A DNA stretch of 64,000 bases from Talpa occidentalis (taxonomy: Eukaryota; Chordata; Mammalia; Eulipotyphla; Talpidae), in assembly GCF_014898055.3 (NCBI RefSeq), contig NW_023601104.1, positions 80,087,106-80,151,105 on the forward strand, given 5' to 3'. Below, one piece after another: positions 35,967 to 47,419 of the stretch (positions are counted from its first letter, which is position 1; every line of letters starts with the position of its first letter). The notes beneath the pieces were generated by a model. The model was given only the letters and a program-made list of their open reading frames with translations. It did no database searches and was not told the origin of the DNA. The translations under genes were made by a program, and so were the position numbers.

Positions 35967-36595
35967 TGAAGCTACTATTTCCCTGTGGCAGAACAATTGG
36001 GCACCTTTGCTTGCAGCCCCCCCCTAAGACTGGGGATTTCCTGGGCTCTGGGGTTCCTCAGCTATCATGCAGACCCATGGATGTGCAGCCTGCCTCGGTG
36101 GACTTGGTTTGAGCAGACCCTATGAAGCTCATGCTGTCTGTGGTGCTGAAATAAGCTGTCTCAACCCTCTCCAGCTCGTTGTGTCTTTTCCAGCAGAATC
36201 TATCCAGCCGGCTCAACAGAGGTCTGCAGCTTAGGGTCTGCTGCTCCTTGAAGGGCTTCACTGTGCACTGACATGACACAGGAACTGTGCTGCAGTGAGG
36301 AAATGTGCAAAAGCAAATCCACCTGCTACAGGACCCCTGGAGCCTGGCCCTGCTTGTTACCTTCCTGCTGCTGAGTCTAGGAAAACCACAAAAGCCTGGC
36401 CAATCACCAGGGAGCAAGAGACCCTCCACCCTCCTTCCTTCAATGCACCCATAAAAGAAGCCCCCTTGTCCCTCACAGGCAGAGAGAGCAGAGGCAGAGG
36501 AGCCCTGGCAGCTGCTCCTCTCCTGTGTGACCCACAATAAACATCCCTTGCTTGAATCTATTTGGGTTCCTCTCTAAGTTCCTTTCATTGTAACA
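35967..36595 (+). mobile_element. Class-I-like solo LTR, family Z
   Basis: It has the architecture of an LTR on the plus strand: a CCAAT word at about 36398, ATAAAAG TATA-like box at 36451, AATAAA at about 36535, then a T-rich end TTTCATTGTAACA. The 5' boundary is uncertain and no direct repeat is clear. The 159-codon antisense frame across it is chance. Confidence 0.6.
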
Positions 36596-36599
36596 ATTA

Positions 36600-39500
36600 A
36601 GCCAACCAAGAACCCGAACACAGTCATCTCTGTGCTTGCTCTCACTCCCCAATGCCAAGAATATTTGTGGGCAAAACAAGTGCCACTTGGTGACACTGTG
36701 ACATCCACTCCAAGAGAACACAGATCCAAGAGCAGGAAGCTATTGGCTGGGGAAGGCACAAGGGTCCTTTAGTGTCCTGTGTTTTGATCTGAGTGGTGGT
36801 TACACAGAGATAATATAGGTGAAGAGGACGGCAAACAGGAAACATAAAAATTTATCCAAGTCAATGAGTACAGCTACCTACACGTGTTGCATCTTGACAA
36901 AAAACATGTTTTTGGAAGGCAGGCTTGGCATCCTTTCCTTGACATAAATGTTTTAAAAAGCATGGAGCAGGCTAAACAGTCTATCAGAGCAATGCACTAC
37001 TCTTTAGAGAGAGTGTGCAATGATAGTGCATGACAGCTGAGGTTCTTAATCCTGCCTGATAGAAACTCACCCGAAGAGCTTATTAAATACCAAAGCCTGA
37101 GTACCACCCACTGGGAAGCTGACGGTCTGGAGAGAGCAGACCATTTTCTAGCTCCCCAGGAAGCTCTGTCAGGACTGGACTGACAACAGCCTACACACAA
37201 AATCAGCCTGTTTTGTAAATAAAACGTTACTAGAACACAGCCAGGCGCATGGGTTCAAGCACATCCACGGCTTCTTTCCTGTTACCAGGATCAGATGAGC
37301 AGGTACATGGTCGACCACAAGACCTGCAAGCCCACAACATTCACTAGCTGGCGCTTTACAGAAAAAGCCTCTGACTCCCGAATGAGACCAGGACCGCACA
37401 TCTGAGCCACTTAGGGAGTTGCTAAAACACTCAAGTCAATGCTTGGCACCACTTGCAAAACCTCAGGCTCAGTCTTGAGGTTTGGGGCTGGGGCAGGACT
37501 TCTTCGTGAATTCCATGAGAGGTCTGCACGAGGAACCCTGAGCTCTGAACCAGTGCCTCTGATGCTTCTGGGTGATGCCATACCCAGTGGAACCCAGGAA
37601 CCAGCAGCCAGAGTTGGAACCCCCAGTTCATCTGAGGGACTTTGAAGAGCTGGACCCCCCAGTGTTGCCCTTCAGTCAGCAGGCTGGGGGCAGGGTCCCT
37701 CAACTCTGTTATTAAGAAACAAACAGTACTTCTCCCCTCAACTCCTCCTTTGGAAAGCTTGGGGATACCGACATGCAGAAGATAAGGCCGGCTTCGCAAC
37801 CCCTATTTCAAGGCCAGAGTTCCACCCGGACATTTGATTTTGCTCTGACTTTGGCTTTGGGTGCAAACAAGAAAGTAGGTTCTGCCCAGGTCCACACCTG
37901 GAGGGCCCCGGAAAGTCTCCACTCTGCACAAGAAGTGATCAGAGGACAGCAATGGCCTGCCAAGGTGAAGACGAGGAAAGCGGCACTGCAGGGCCGCTAT
38001 CTGGTGGGGCCAGTGCTCACGTAGCAATGAACCCCTCAGGTCATGGACATCGGCTTCCAGGAGCGAAACTATAAAAGCAATCTCCTCCCGACCCTGGAAG
38101 ATGACTCAAGAACATCCCAAGAATCAGGAACACACACCTCCTGGAGGTGGAGAGGTAAAGAAATACGAATTAGAACCTCCGTCATGACTTCTGCCCTCCG
38201 AGTTGTCCGGGATGACATTTCTCCCAAAAGCAATTCTCCTGGGCCACGCTCTGCATGTCCATATTTTTCCAAGAGGATTTGGTTCTTCTGATTAAAAGAA
38301 ATTACTTTTACATCTGCTTGTTTCCTTGTATTGGTTTTATTTTGCCTGGGTTTGTTCTTCACATCTCATTTTTTCCACTTCAGCTGTTGCATTTTTAACC
38401 TTACCAAGAAGCTGACATTCACTGGTTTCTCATCCGTGGCAAATTTTACCATGTGCCTTGTTAACAGCTGGATTTTTCACCGGTTCTCTCTACCAATAGC
38501 ATTTACTGATGTTTTACGTGGACAGAAGACAGATCATCTGGACCTTTTTAGGTGTGTAGTGGAAGAATTGAGCGTGGGTCTCCAGGAGTTCTCAGCTGTC
38601 CAGAGGTAATTGAGTGCATTGCTCAGCCAGTTCTTTGGAACGCTCGCGCCCATGTCACATGCCAGAGCTGGCAGAGCAAGACCACATGATGGGTCAAATG
38701 GGCCAATGACCTGCTTCATTAAAAAGAAAAAGCTTTTCTCAGTGCTCGTGTGTCAGTAGCACTGAGGCGCACAATGTAAAGGGCACTCCTGGATTCCTGC
38801 AGGATGGAACCACTGTGCCAGGCCACCAGAAGAGCAGAACAAACCAGCCCAAGAAGAACAGGATGTCTGGCTGGATGCCAGGTGGAGATGCAGGCGCTGC
38901 AATGGGGCCAAAGCAGAGGCTCGGCCAAAGGACGATTTTCTGGTTCTTGGAATCAGGGTACAAGGTCAGGGCCTGCTCTAAGGCTGACCTGCTGCTGAAT
39001 TATTAGCCGAGGCTTTCCAGGAGGAGTGGAACCTATTTCTGAGCCTCCCTCCCAACGCCGTGAGGACTGCCTGGCTAGAAATGAAGAAGCCCGTTTATTG
39101 CTGGGGAAGATGACTCATCGGAGGAAATCAGAAGCCTTATTTATTGGGGTAAAAATCTTCTTGGGAGGTTTAAATGTAGCTGTCATGGTGGCCAAGTGCC
39201 GGGAGAGAGGCAAGAGGAGTTATTACTGTGGTCCAGCCACCTGGGGCCACGGTGCTGCAGCGAGGGGGTAAGAACGGTGACATTTCTGCATCCACAGAAA
39301 GAAAGACTCGGTCTGGTCCCTTCTCCCGATGCCCCCAAATAGCCTTTCCAAAGCCGTGCAGGGCAACATCTCTCTGCTCGGTGTCAGGACAATGAGAGAA
39401 CATTCCACTGTTTCTTCCACCCTGCCCTCTCCCACTGGCAGGCCAGATTAAATGAAACCAAAAGAAAAAGGCAGACAGGGAAACAAAGGATAAAAGGGCT

Positions 39501-39660
39501 TGAGCAGTAAATAGTAATTCCCTGCTGCTTTCCCCACCTTTACTACAGTCACTGGGTTCTTATCTGTGTTTAGGTAAAAGGTAACACGCATTTGGAAAGA
39601 TGTGATAAATGTACGGATGGCTTGAGTACCCATGTAACTACCACCCAGTCAAGAAACAGA
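36600..39660. other. Repeat-poor intron
   Basis: About 3 kb with only short MER5A-like phrases (37080-37130, 37400-37480). 38960-39180 looks unique and contains an AP-1 word, ATGACTCAT, at 39109-39117. No gene is supported. Confidence 0.4.
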
Positions 39661-39664
39661 ATTT

Positions 39665-39955
39665 GGGGGCCTCTCAGATGGTGCAGGGGCAAAGACAGCG
39701 CTATCAAGCTGTTGCCAGCCACTGCGCACAAGTTCAATCCCCAGCCAGCCAGGGAGCTACCCACATGGCACAGCAGACCTCTCCTGTCGTGCCCGCTGCT
39801 CCCCTCAGCAGTGTATTTCAGTCAATTTGCCTGTTCTGTTCCCCACTCTGTCTCTGGTGAATAAACACACACACACACATCCCCACCCCTGGCATTGCTG
39901 GCCTACAACCCAGTTCTTGCATGCATAAATAAATAAATCTTTAAAAAAAAAAAAA
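39665..39955 (+). mobile_element. tRNA-derived SINE, A-type, with CA insertion
   Basis: Full-length copy whose distal part carries a (CA)n stretch at 39865-39880. Flank AAGAAACAG lies on both sides. The AATAAATAAATCTTT tail is intact. Confidence 0.87.
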
Positions 39956-40267
39956 AGAAACAGGAAATTTCCAGAACCTCAGATGGTGGTCAACTTTGCA
40001 ACTTCCATCTGACATTCCAGGACAGCTGAACTCACACAGCATCTGTGGCCTGATGGACAGCATGGCTTGTTCCACCAAGAGCGTCAAGGACACAGACACA
40101 TCTCTGCTCTGGGTGGGTGGGACACTGGAGATGCACATCTGAGGAGGTCGGAAGCTGTCCCTCTGAATCACACAGAGTTGTCAGCCAATGACGCCGCAAA
40201 TGGGAAAAAACAACAACAACCCAACAACAAAAAAAATGATCCAGAGATATCTATCTATCCATGTACT

Positions 40268-40424
40268 CAGGGTTTTCAACCTTAGTAGTTTATAGGCCAC
40301 ATGCAGAGGTTTAATCATACAGGTGCAAATGCAGGGGATTCCTGATTCAGGATTTCTGGGGTGAGGCTCAGGGATGTACACTTTTGATAAGCACCCCCAG
40401 AGATCTGATAGCAGGTGGTTCTCA
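40268..40424 (+). mobile_element. MER5A-like DNA transposon remnant
   Basis: It starts CAGGGTTTTCAACCTTAG, has GGGGATTCCTGATTCAGGATTTCTGGGG in the middle, and ends with GGTGGTTCTCAAAG. The inverted ends match the hAT-Charlie MER5A pattern. Confidence 0.65.
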
Positions 40425-40447
40425 AAGACACCCCTCTGGGGTGGTGC

Positions 40448-40929
40448 TGCCGATCAGCTGGATTCTTGATCTAGGAATAATCATCGACACACTGGACTGA
40501 AGGTTAGCAAACTCAGGTTTATTGCAAGAAAGACTGCTGACAGCAGGAGGGGGTTCAGGGGAGGAGCTCATTATTGTTGGGGGTAGGTTTCCTTTTCATA
40601 AGTGCTTCAGTAGGGGGTGAGGGGAACTTTCTACTGTTCTGGTACTTTTCCACTATCTAACTTTGCCTCATTGCCTTACTCTGCAGCCCAGAGGTGTGAA
40701 GCAACCGTGAGCTACTATCATTTCCCTACACGTCTCTTGTGGTAGCCAGCCTGCCGCTAGCTTTGTGGTTACCAGCTTTGTCTGGCAGTTTTCTGCTCCC
40801 TCAAGCGCTCAGCCTCAGTCTATCTTGCAACCAGCCCCTGTCAGCAGCTTGCAGCCAGCTCTTACAGGCCAGCTCCCTAGCCAGCTAGTTCTCCACTCCC
40901 TGAGTGGGACATACTCCAAATCCACAGCA
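40448..40929 (-). mobile_element. Class-I-like solo LTR, family U, sense to KCNK13
   Basis: On the minus strand it runs from TGCTGTGGATTTGG to GATCGGCA with CTTGCAATAAACCTGAG near the end, a normal R/U5 layout. TG...CA ends fit. Family not named. Confidence 0.6.
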
Positions 40930-41515
40930 TCTTAGTGCAAAGGAGTGCCATGGGGATCCTTCAGGTCCCAGACCCTCAGCAGCGATACCACGAAGCTTGA
41001 TGGGAGTACGCGGCATCAGGGTCCTACTTCAGAGCTCCAGAATCAGATGCATCTAAATGAGAGCCCCCAGGTAACCTGTGTGCATGGGAAACCTTGAGCA
41101 GCACCTCCCTGGATTCACTGAAGATAATTACCACTGGGGGTGGCACTGCCCCTAAAGGGCCTTCAGGAAATGGGTGTTTAGCAGGTGATTTTGTGGACAG
41201 GTGCCAGGGATGCTCACTGTCCCACAGTGGGGGTACAGTTAGCCCATTAAAGGACTATCCTGCCCCCCCAAATAAATAAATAAATGACTATCCTGCCTCC
41301 ACTATGAGTCTCAGACATCCAGCGGGACGGTCACATGTTGACATGAAGCTGTTCTACATTTACGTGAGCCTAGAACCTGATTCCTCTTTTACAGATAAAC
41401 ATACTTTTTTCTTTTGCACAATTTTAATATACACTGAAATTTCCTAGGGAATCAGCTGCTAGATAAACCAAGAAAAGAGTCCACATTTAAAGGTTAGCAA
41501 GAGTTGATCACCTTC

Positions 41516-42030
41516 TGTGATGGTTAATTTTACGTGCTAACTTGTCTGGGCTAAGGGATGTCCAGAGAGCTGGCATGCAGCATCCTGCCTGCTCTGCTAG
41601 GTGTGTCTCTGAGCATGTCTTGGGAGAGGTCAGCACCTCAGTCAGCCTGGGTAGAGAACATCAGCCTGCTCGAGGCAGGTAGGCATCGTCTAAGCAGGCC
41701 GGAATAGAAAAAGGGGCGCTGGGGCAGAGGAAGGGAGACTTTGCTCTCTCGGATGAGCTGAGACACCGGTCTTCTCATGTCCTTGGACAGGGGTGCTCCT
41801 GGTTCCGAGGCTTTTGGACTTAGAGCGGTACTTATACCTGCAGGCTCCCAATTCAGGGCTTTGGATTCCAAGTGAACTAGACCCCCAGCCTCTCTGGTTC
41901 TCCAGCTTGCAAATGGCAGCCTGTGGGACTTCACGGCTTTCACAGCCATGTCAGCCAAGGGCTACAATCAATCACATCGTTTATCTCTCTATAACCTACC
42001 GGTTCTGTCCCCTGGAAAACACGGACACGC
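41516..42030 (+). mobile_element. MLT2-like (ERVL) LTR
   Basis: It starts TGTGATGGTTAATTTTACG, then CTAACTTGTCTGGGCTA and a TGTGTCTCTGAG block. Repeated TTCCGAGGCTTTTGGACT-like units, TCACGGCTTTCACAGCCATG and ACCTACCGGTTCTGTCCC follow near the end. This is the order of an old ERVL LTR. Confidence 0.75.
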
Positions 42031-42039
42031 CAGGCCATC

Positions 42040-42650
42040 CTGTGGCGGGCAGCCACGTGCTTTGTGCATATACCTGTGTCCATCGGCCTGGAGGAACGGG
42101 GCCCTGACTGCTCATCAGGGACAGGCCCGGCACTGATGTACTAGCCTACACAGTTTTAGGATATTTTCCTTGGTTTCTTCTTTATACTATAATTAGCTGC
42201 CCCTTTTGAAATCATGCATATTGAAAGCTTATCTATCAAATTTCATTTAGGAATTTTTAAAATGATGTTTCATTTTGGTATCATAAGAAATTTTCATAAG
42301 GAAAAAAAAGCAAATTGCTGGATATGAGAACTGTCCTGACTGAATCGCTTCATCTCTATGACAAAGGATCTGAAACACAGAGAGGTGGGGTGCCGAGGCC
42401 ACAGGGGTAATCCCACCAGTAGAACCAGACTCCCTGGAATCCAGCGCCCTCCAGATTGCCCTGCTGCCCCCCAGCATTGCCTGCCCAGTCTCTGGAGAGC
42501 ACCCGTCTCTCCACAGCCAGTCTCCTCCCTGACCTTGCTCCTCTTGCCGAGCGCTGGGCAATGACTGGCAACACAGCCCAGCCTCCCCTAAGGCACAGAC
42601 CCTTTGCTGGATGTCACTTTTTTTTTTTTTAGAATTATTCCTTTTTATTA
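42040..42650. other. Unassigned intron
   Basis: No repeat or gene is recognised. It ends in a T run against the next SINE. Confidence 0.35.
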
Positions 42651-42651
42651 T

Positions 42652-42915
42652 AAGATTTTTATTTATTTATTTTGCATAGAAGAACTGAGGTGTAGGCCAG
42701 AGGTGCGGGGGGTGAGAGGATTCACCGGAGACAGAGTGGGGAGCAGAACAGGTGAATCTACTGAAATACACGGCTGGGGGAGCAGTGGGCCAGACAGGAG
42801 AGGTCTGCTGCTCCATGTGGGTCACCTCCCTGGCCAGGGATCGAACTCAGGCCATCATGATGGGCTGTTACGCTGGTAGCACGGAGACTTAACCCCTAGG
42901 CCAAGAGGGAGGCCC
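42652..42915 (-). mobile_element. tRNA-derived SINE, A-type, diverged
   Basis: Full-length minus-strand copy with more changes than average (CCAAGAGGGAGGCCCC head, ACGGCTGGGGGAGC block). It is probably among the older copies. Confidence 0.82.
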
Positions 42916-42993
42916 CTGTCAGTTTTTTATTTTTAACCAGGATCTTTATCTCGGAGACAAGGAAATGAGAAATCACAAAATAAATGGAGCCCT

Positions 42994-43297
42994 GGGGCCT
43001 TCCTGGTGGCGCAAGGGGTTAAGCACTGCAATATGAAGCAATCTGAAGCCTCTGCAGCATGAGTTCAATCCCCGGCCGGCTAGGGAGCAACCCACATGGT
43101 GCAGCAGACCTCTCCTGTCTGGCCTGCTGCTCCCCTCAGTGGTGTATTTCAGTCAGTCTGCCTGTTCTGTTCCCCACTCTGTCTCTGGTGAATTCTCTCA
43201 CCCACCACATCTCTGGCCTGTATCCCAGCTCTTGTATGCATAAATAAATAAATCTTTAAAATTAAACAAACAAACAAACAAATAAATAAATAAATAA
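42994..43297 (+). mobile_element. tRNA-derived SINE, A-type, with expanded tail
   Basis: Full-length copy. The target repeat AAATAAATGGAGCCC occurs at 42978-42992 and 43298-43312. The tail grew into CAAA and TAAA tetramers. Confidence 0.92.
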
Positions 43298-43312
43298 ATA
43301 AATAAATGGAGC

Positions 43313-45180
43313 CCTTATTCCTGGGTCTCCTTAGACACAAATTGCTGCCTGACCTTGTCTGTTTAAATGGACTAAGGGGCCTTTGAGAAAAGTGGGAAGG
43401 AGAAAAAAAGCATCTTCCTTGCCTTGGAAAGGCACTAGATTTTGTAGCTCAGGACCCAGAGCCTGAGACTCTAGGTCTGCTCAGTCACTACTGACCCTCA
43501 ATGCCACAAATCCAGGGCTACAGGCTGGATGCTGCCTCCTGTTTGGAGAGCGTCCCCACAAGTGTGAGGGCTTGCGTGGCTCCCACGGGTGGCTCCGCCA
43601 CTTGCTTGATTCTAAATATGAAAATCCAGGGACACCTTCCATCTCTAGGCGCCATCATTTCAGGTATGGGCACTCGAGCAGGTCATGGAGGTGGACAGAG
43701 AAGCTCTGTCCACTTCACAGGAGGTGGACAGAGAAACTCTCGTGTCTTCAGGTGAGGCTGGAGTGTGGTGACCCAGTTTCGCGAAGAGCAGACAGAGGGA
43801 ACGGTAAGTCCAAAGGCCTGAAGCGGGAGGGCCTCGGGGAATGAGAAGGAGCGCCCTGAGGGTGGGAGGGCAGAGCTGAGTGGCCCAGGGGTGTGATGAA
43901 CCCAACTCACCTCCACTGAGGAGCAGCAACGTGGAGTTGGTAAGTCGTTAACCCCGAGTTTAAGAGGACAACATCTCCCAGGGAAGGAGCTCCTCAGACT
44001 CTCCCACCCTCCTTGCCAAACCTGAAGAGGCAAGAGCTCCCCTGGGCATCACCTGGTCATCCCAGGAGGAAGGGCTCAGGAAACAGGATGGCTATCACCC
44101 TCACAGACAATTCTGGCAGAATTCAGATCACCACACAGAGGCTTCACGGAAGCCATAAAAGATAAGGCCATCAAGCAAATCACAAGGGCCCCACACATGG
44201 GGACACAGGCTGTGACAAGGCTGTCTGTCTGTCTGTCTTGCTGACTGCAAGTGGAGGAGGAGAGGCAGCTCCTGAGAACTTGTGTTTTCTGTGAGGGTGA
44301 AATTCAAGGCCTGTAGAACGAATCTGAAATGGTCTCTACAAAAAACAATGCTGCGGCTTCAAGGGAGGAAAGGCTCAGAGCAAAAGCCCAGAAATGGCTC
44401 AGCTCCTGCCCAACCCAAGAGGAACACAGATGGGGGACAGGCTACCATGGAAAGGCCCACTGTGATGGGAGAGGCTTTTGTCCAAGGTGACCTGACAGGG
44501 GACAGGGTGGGGGTGGTTCTGAGAGAAGGAAAAGCTGATGCTGAAGGAGAATGGGCAGAGGATTGAGGTGAGTCGCCAGAAGAAGGAAAGATCAGGAGAA
44601 AAAGTTGAGTGACGAGTGGACAAGAGAAGCTGCCTCCGCCCACTGGGAGGGTGTGGAGACATGGAAGCGTCTCCCAGTAGGTGAGGGGTTGACCGAACTT
44701 CAGCAAGGCTCCAGAGAACAGAAGAGAGAGCAGACGTCCTTCTAGATCTCTCTGGTCCAAGAGAGGGAAAAGGGTACCTTTCTCTCCTTGGGGTGGGGGA
44801 GATGCTCAAGTTCTAGAAATAACTATTACTTTTCATGAGAAGAGTTTCTGGACTTAATAACCCAGGTTGTCCTGAAAACTGCCAAAGTGTTAATCCCAGA
44901 AAATGTCCTCAAGCTCTAACAGCCTAGACTACAGTTTTCTGGTTTGTTGGGAAAACAGCAACCAAATAGAGAGGCACAATCTCAGTGTAAACATCTAAGA
45001 AAAGCTACCACATGAATTAGTGAGTCCATGGCAAGGGCCAGCCTTCAGGAGGCCTCCGGAGGGACACCCAGGAGAGCACCCACTGCCCAAGTAGTCAATT
45101 CCCAAAAAGCAGGAAGGGAAGGCCTGCAGCAAAGACAGTTGTGAGTGTGTCTGTGTAGACCTGGGGCTGGGATTATGGAT
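43313..45180. other. Intron without recognised interspersed repeats
   Basis: About 1.9 kb. It holds a two-copy 33-bp tandem repeat (43687-43752) and a CTGT run at about 44220-44238. Frames of 90-136 codons lack recognisable domains. Confidence 0.4.
43687..43752. repeat. 33-bp tandem repeat, two copies
   Basis: GGAGGTGGACAGAGAAGCTC and GGAGGTGGACAGAGAAACTC start successive 33-base units. The first unit contains a small palindrome GACAGAG-AAG-CTCTGTC. Confidence 0.8.
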
Positions 45181-45300
45181 CCTGAGATCCGGCCATCTGG
45201 ATTGAACCCTGGCTTGGCCACCAGGCACTGCGGCCCATGCCAGGAGTCTTACTTGACTAGCCCTCAGTTTTCTCATCCATAAGTGAAGATACTCTAGTGA
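45180..45300 (+). repeat. MIR fragment
   Basis: GGATTGAACCCTGGCTTGGCCACC through CTTACTTGACTAGCCCTCAG and TTTTCTCATCC is MIR-like. Confidence 0.5.
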
Positions 45301-45512
45301 ATGGAAGAACAGCTTACTAAAAATGAGTACGCAAAAATATCCATAAATTGCACTTCCCTATAACAACGATGTGGATGTGGAGCCCAGGTTAGGAACACAA
45401 CACCATTGTAATTGCTCCCCCAGATGAACTGCTTCATCGTAATGCCAACTAACAGGTGCAAGAGTGGTAGGCAGCAAAGTACAGCATGATGAAGTCAAGA
45501 AAGACCTAAGTA

Positions 45513-45784
45513 GGGGCCATCCCTGGTGGCGCATGGGTCATTAAGCACGGCACAGTGAAGCAATCCGCGGCCTTTCCAGCACGAGTTTGATCCCAGGCCG
45601 GCCAGGGGGCTACCTACATGGCATAACAGACCTCTTCTGTCCTGCCCGCTGCTCCCCTCAGCAGTGTATTTCAGTCGATCTGCCTGTTCTATTCCCCACT
45701 CTGTCTCTGGTGAATCCTCTCACCCACCATACCTCTGGCCCGTACCCCATTTCTTGTACGCATAAATAAATCTTAAAAAAAAAA
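45513..45784 (+). mobile_element. tRNA-derived SINE, A-type
   Basis: Full-length copy. AAGACCTAA occurs before and after. The head reads GGGGCCATCCCTGGTGGCGC and the tail AATAAATCTT plus A-run. Confidence 0.88.
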
Positions 45785-46009
45785 GACCTAAATAAATGGA
45801 GCGACATGCCCTGTTCATGGATAGAAAGATTAAATATAGTGAATCTTAAAATTCTCCCCCAAATCAGTAAGCCAGTTTAACAACACAGTTCATAGAGCGA
45901 AGCACCCTGCAGCGTACGTCTCCATCTATAAGCTTTACCCCCCTGAGGCTGCAGACACATCTGGTGGCATCAAATATCTAACTCAGAGGTGCAAACATGA
46001 CTTCCAAAG

Positions 46010-46480
46010 TGGCAGCTCCTTAGAATATTTTTCAAAATCATTTCACTGTTTTATGTGGACAAATCAAAGCTGTAAAAACAACTGCTACTAATTTGATGAA
46101 ATGACCGTTTTCCTTTGTTCAATCTGCAGCCTCACGCTCAGAGGCTGGCCTAATAACTCCAGGGCTGATTAGACCTTCGTCTTCTGTGAGGTCGGCAATT
46201 TTCTCTGCAGGAAACCAACAAGCTGCCTGTTCTGGAGGTCACCAGTGCCAGCCAGAAAGTGGCTTATTCAGGGTAATTGCATTATGCAGAGTCTAATTCA
46301 GTTCAGACTTTATTAGGGATCACACATCCAGCGAGGTTTGAGGATTGGCCAACGACAAATCAACTCACAAAAATAAGCCACGACACCTATTGTGGATCTT
46401 GAGGCTGGAAAGTGGACTGCTCTGCATCGGGCTCCTACTGAAGGCTCTTTTTAGTTTCAATTAGTATTTTTGTTTTTTTT
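46010..46480. promoter_or_regulatory. Candidate conserved non-coding element
   Basis: Unique sequence with no repeat signature and a high density of developmental factor words: TAATTGCATTATGCA (homeodomain/POU-like) at about 46276, CTTTGTTC (SOX-like) at about 46116, and TTGGCCAACG (NFI-like) at about 46347. This is inference only, since conservation cannot be tested here. Confidence 0.3.
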
Positions 46481-46603
46481 GTTTTTTTTACTGTGGATTA
46501 TCCTTAATTATCCAGGTTAGATTATCCGCACCATTTACACCAAAGTGAGATCAACTTTGAAGAACTTTATTTGAACCCTTAGGTTCTTACTAACATAGAA
46601 ATA

Positions 46604-46874
46604 AGGCCTCCCTGGAGGTGCAAGGGGTCAAGTCTCAGCACTGTGACGCTATCCGCAGCCACTGCAACACGAGTTCGACCCCCGGCTAGGGAGCAACCCA
46701 CATGGTGCAGCAGACCCCTCCTGTTTCACCCACAGCTCCCCTCAGCAGTGTGTTTCAGTCTGCCTGTTCTACTCCCTTCTCTGTCTCTGGTGAATCCTCT
46801 CACCTTCCCGCATATCTGGCCTGTACCCCGGTTCTTGTATGGGTAAATAAAAATCTTAAAAAAAAAAAAAAAAA
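46604..46874 (+). mobile_element. tRNA-derived SINE, A-type
   Basis: Full-length copy with AGGCCTCCCTGGAGGTGC head and AATAAAAATCTT tail followed by an A-run. Small deletion in the GTTTCAGTCTGCC region. Confidence 0.87.
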
Positions 46875-46984
46875 GAAAACTAACTTTAGGGGAGTGTAGG
46901 ATAAGTGGACAGGCTTTTTTCCACCTTCCCCTAGCCAGCCTCTACAGCTGCCACCTGCGGTCTATGCAAGAAGTGCTTGGGAGC

Positions 46985-47414
46985 ATGAGCACTGGTCCGA
47001 GCACCTGAACTTAAGGACACCTGGGCCCAAAGAGCATGGGGGTGCACATGTGTAAACGCTCGCACCTGTGCCTAGAGGCGAGGGATAAAGGCAGCAGTGG
47101 CAGCAGGTGAGGAGGACCTGCACTGGGCACTCTGAGGAGAGGCAAGACAACACGAGGCTGAGAACGCCAGAGAGAGCCCAGAGAAAAAGTACAAAGATTT
47201 GCTGAGGGGCTGGGAGGCTCAGTTGCCTGCCTCCCAGACTCCCTGCCTGGGCTGTGGCTGCCTCCTTGCATGTCAGCCTCTCTGCCTCGTGTGCCTGCAT
47301 GTCTGCTACTCTGACAGCATTAAAGGCCTGTAAAATCTATTGAGGGCTCCAGGACTCTCCTTACTGCCTGCCCAAATTGACAGTGAACCTGATCTGTGCT
47401 GGTTTGCATTACAG
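46985..47414 (+). mobile_element. LTR-like element, family V copy 2
   Basis: The best-preserved member of this family. It has AGGGATAAAGGCAGC (possible TATA), ATTAAAGGCCTG (possible polyadenylation signal), TGAGGGCTCCAGGACTCTCC, and ends near TTTGCATTACA. The class is not established. Confidence 0.5.
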
Positions 47415-47419
47415 GGAGA

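Noticed and set aside
36058..36537. 159-codon minus-strand frame
   Set aside because: Lies antisense across LTR Z; it is not a retroviral gene in that orientation.
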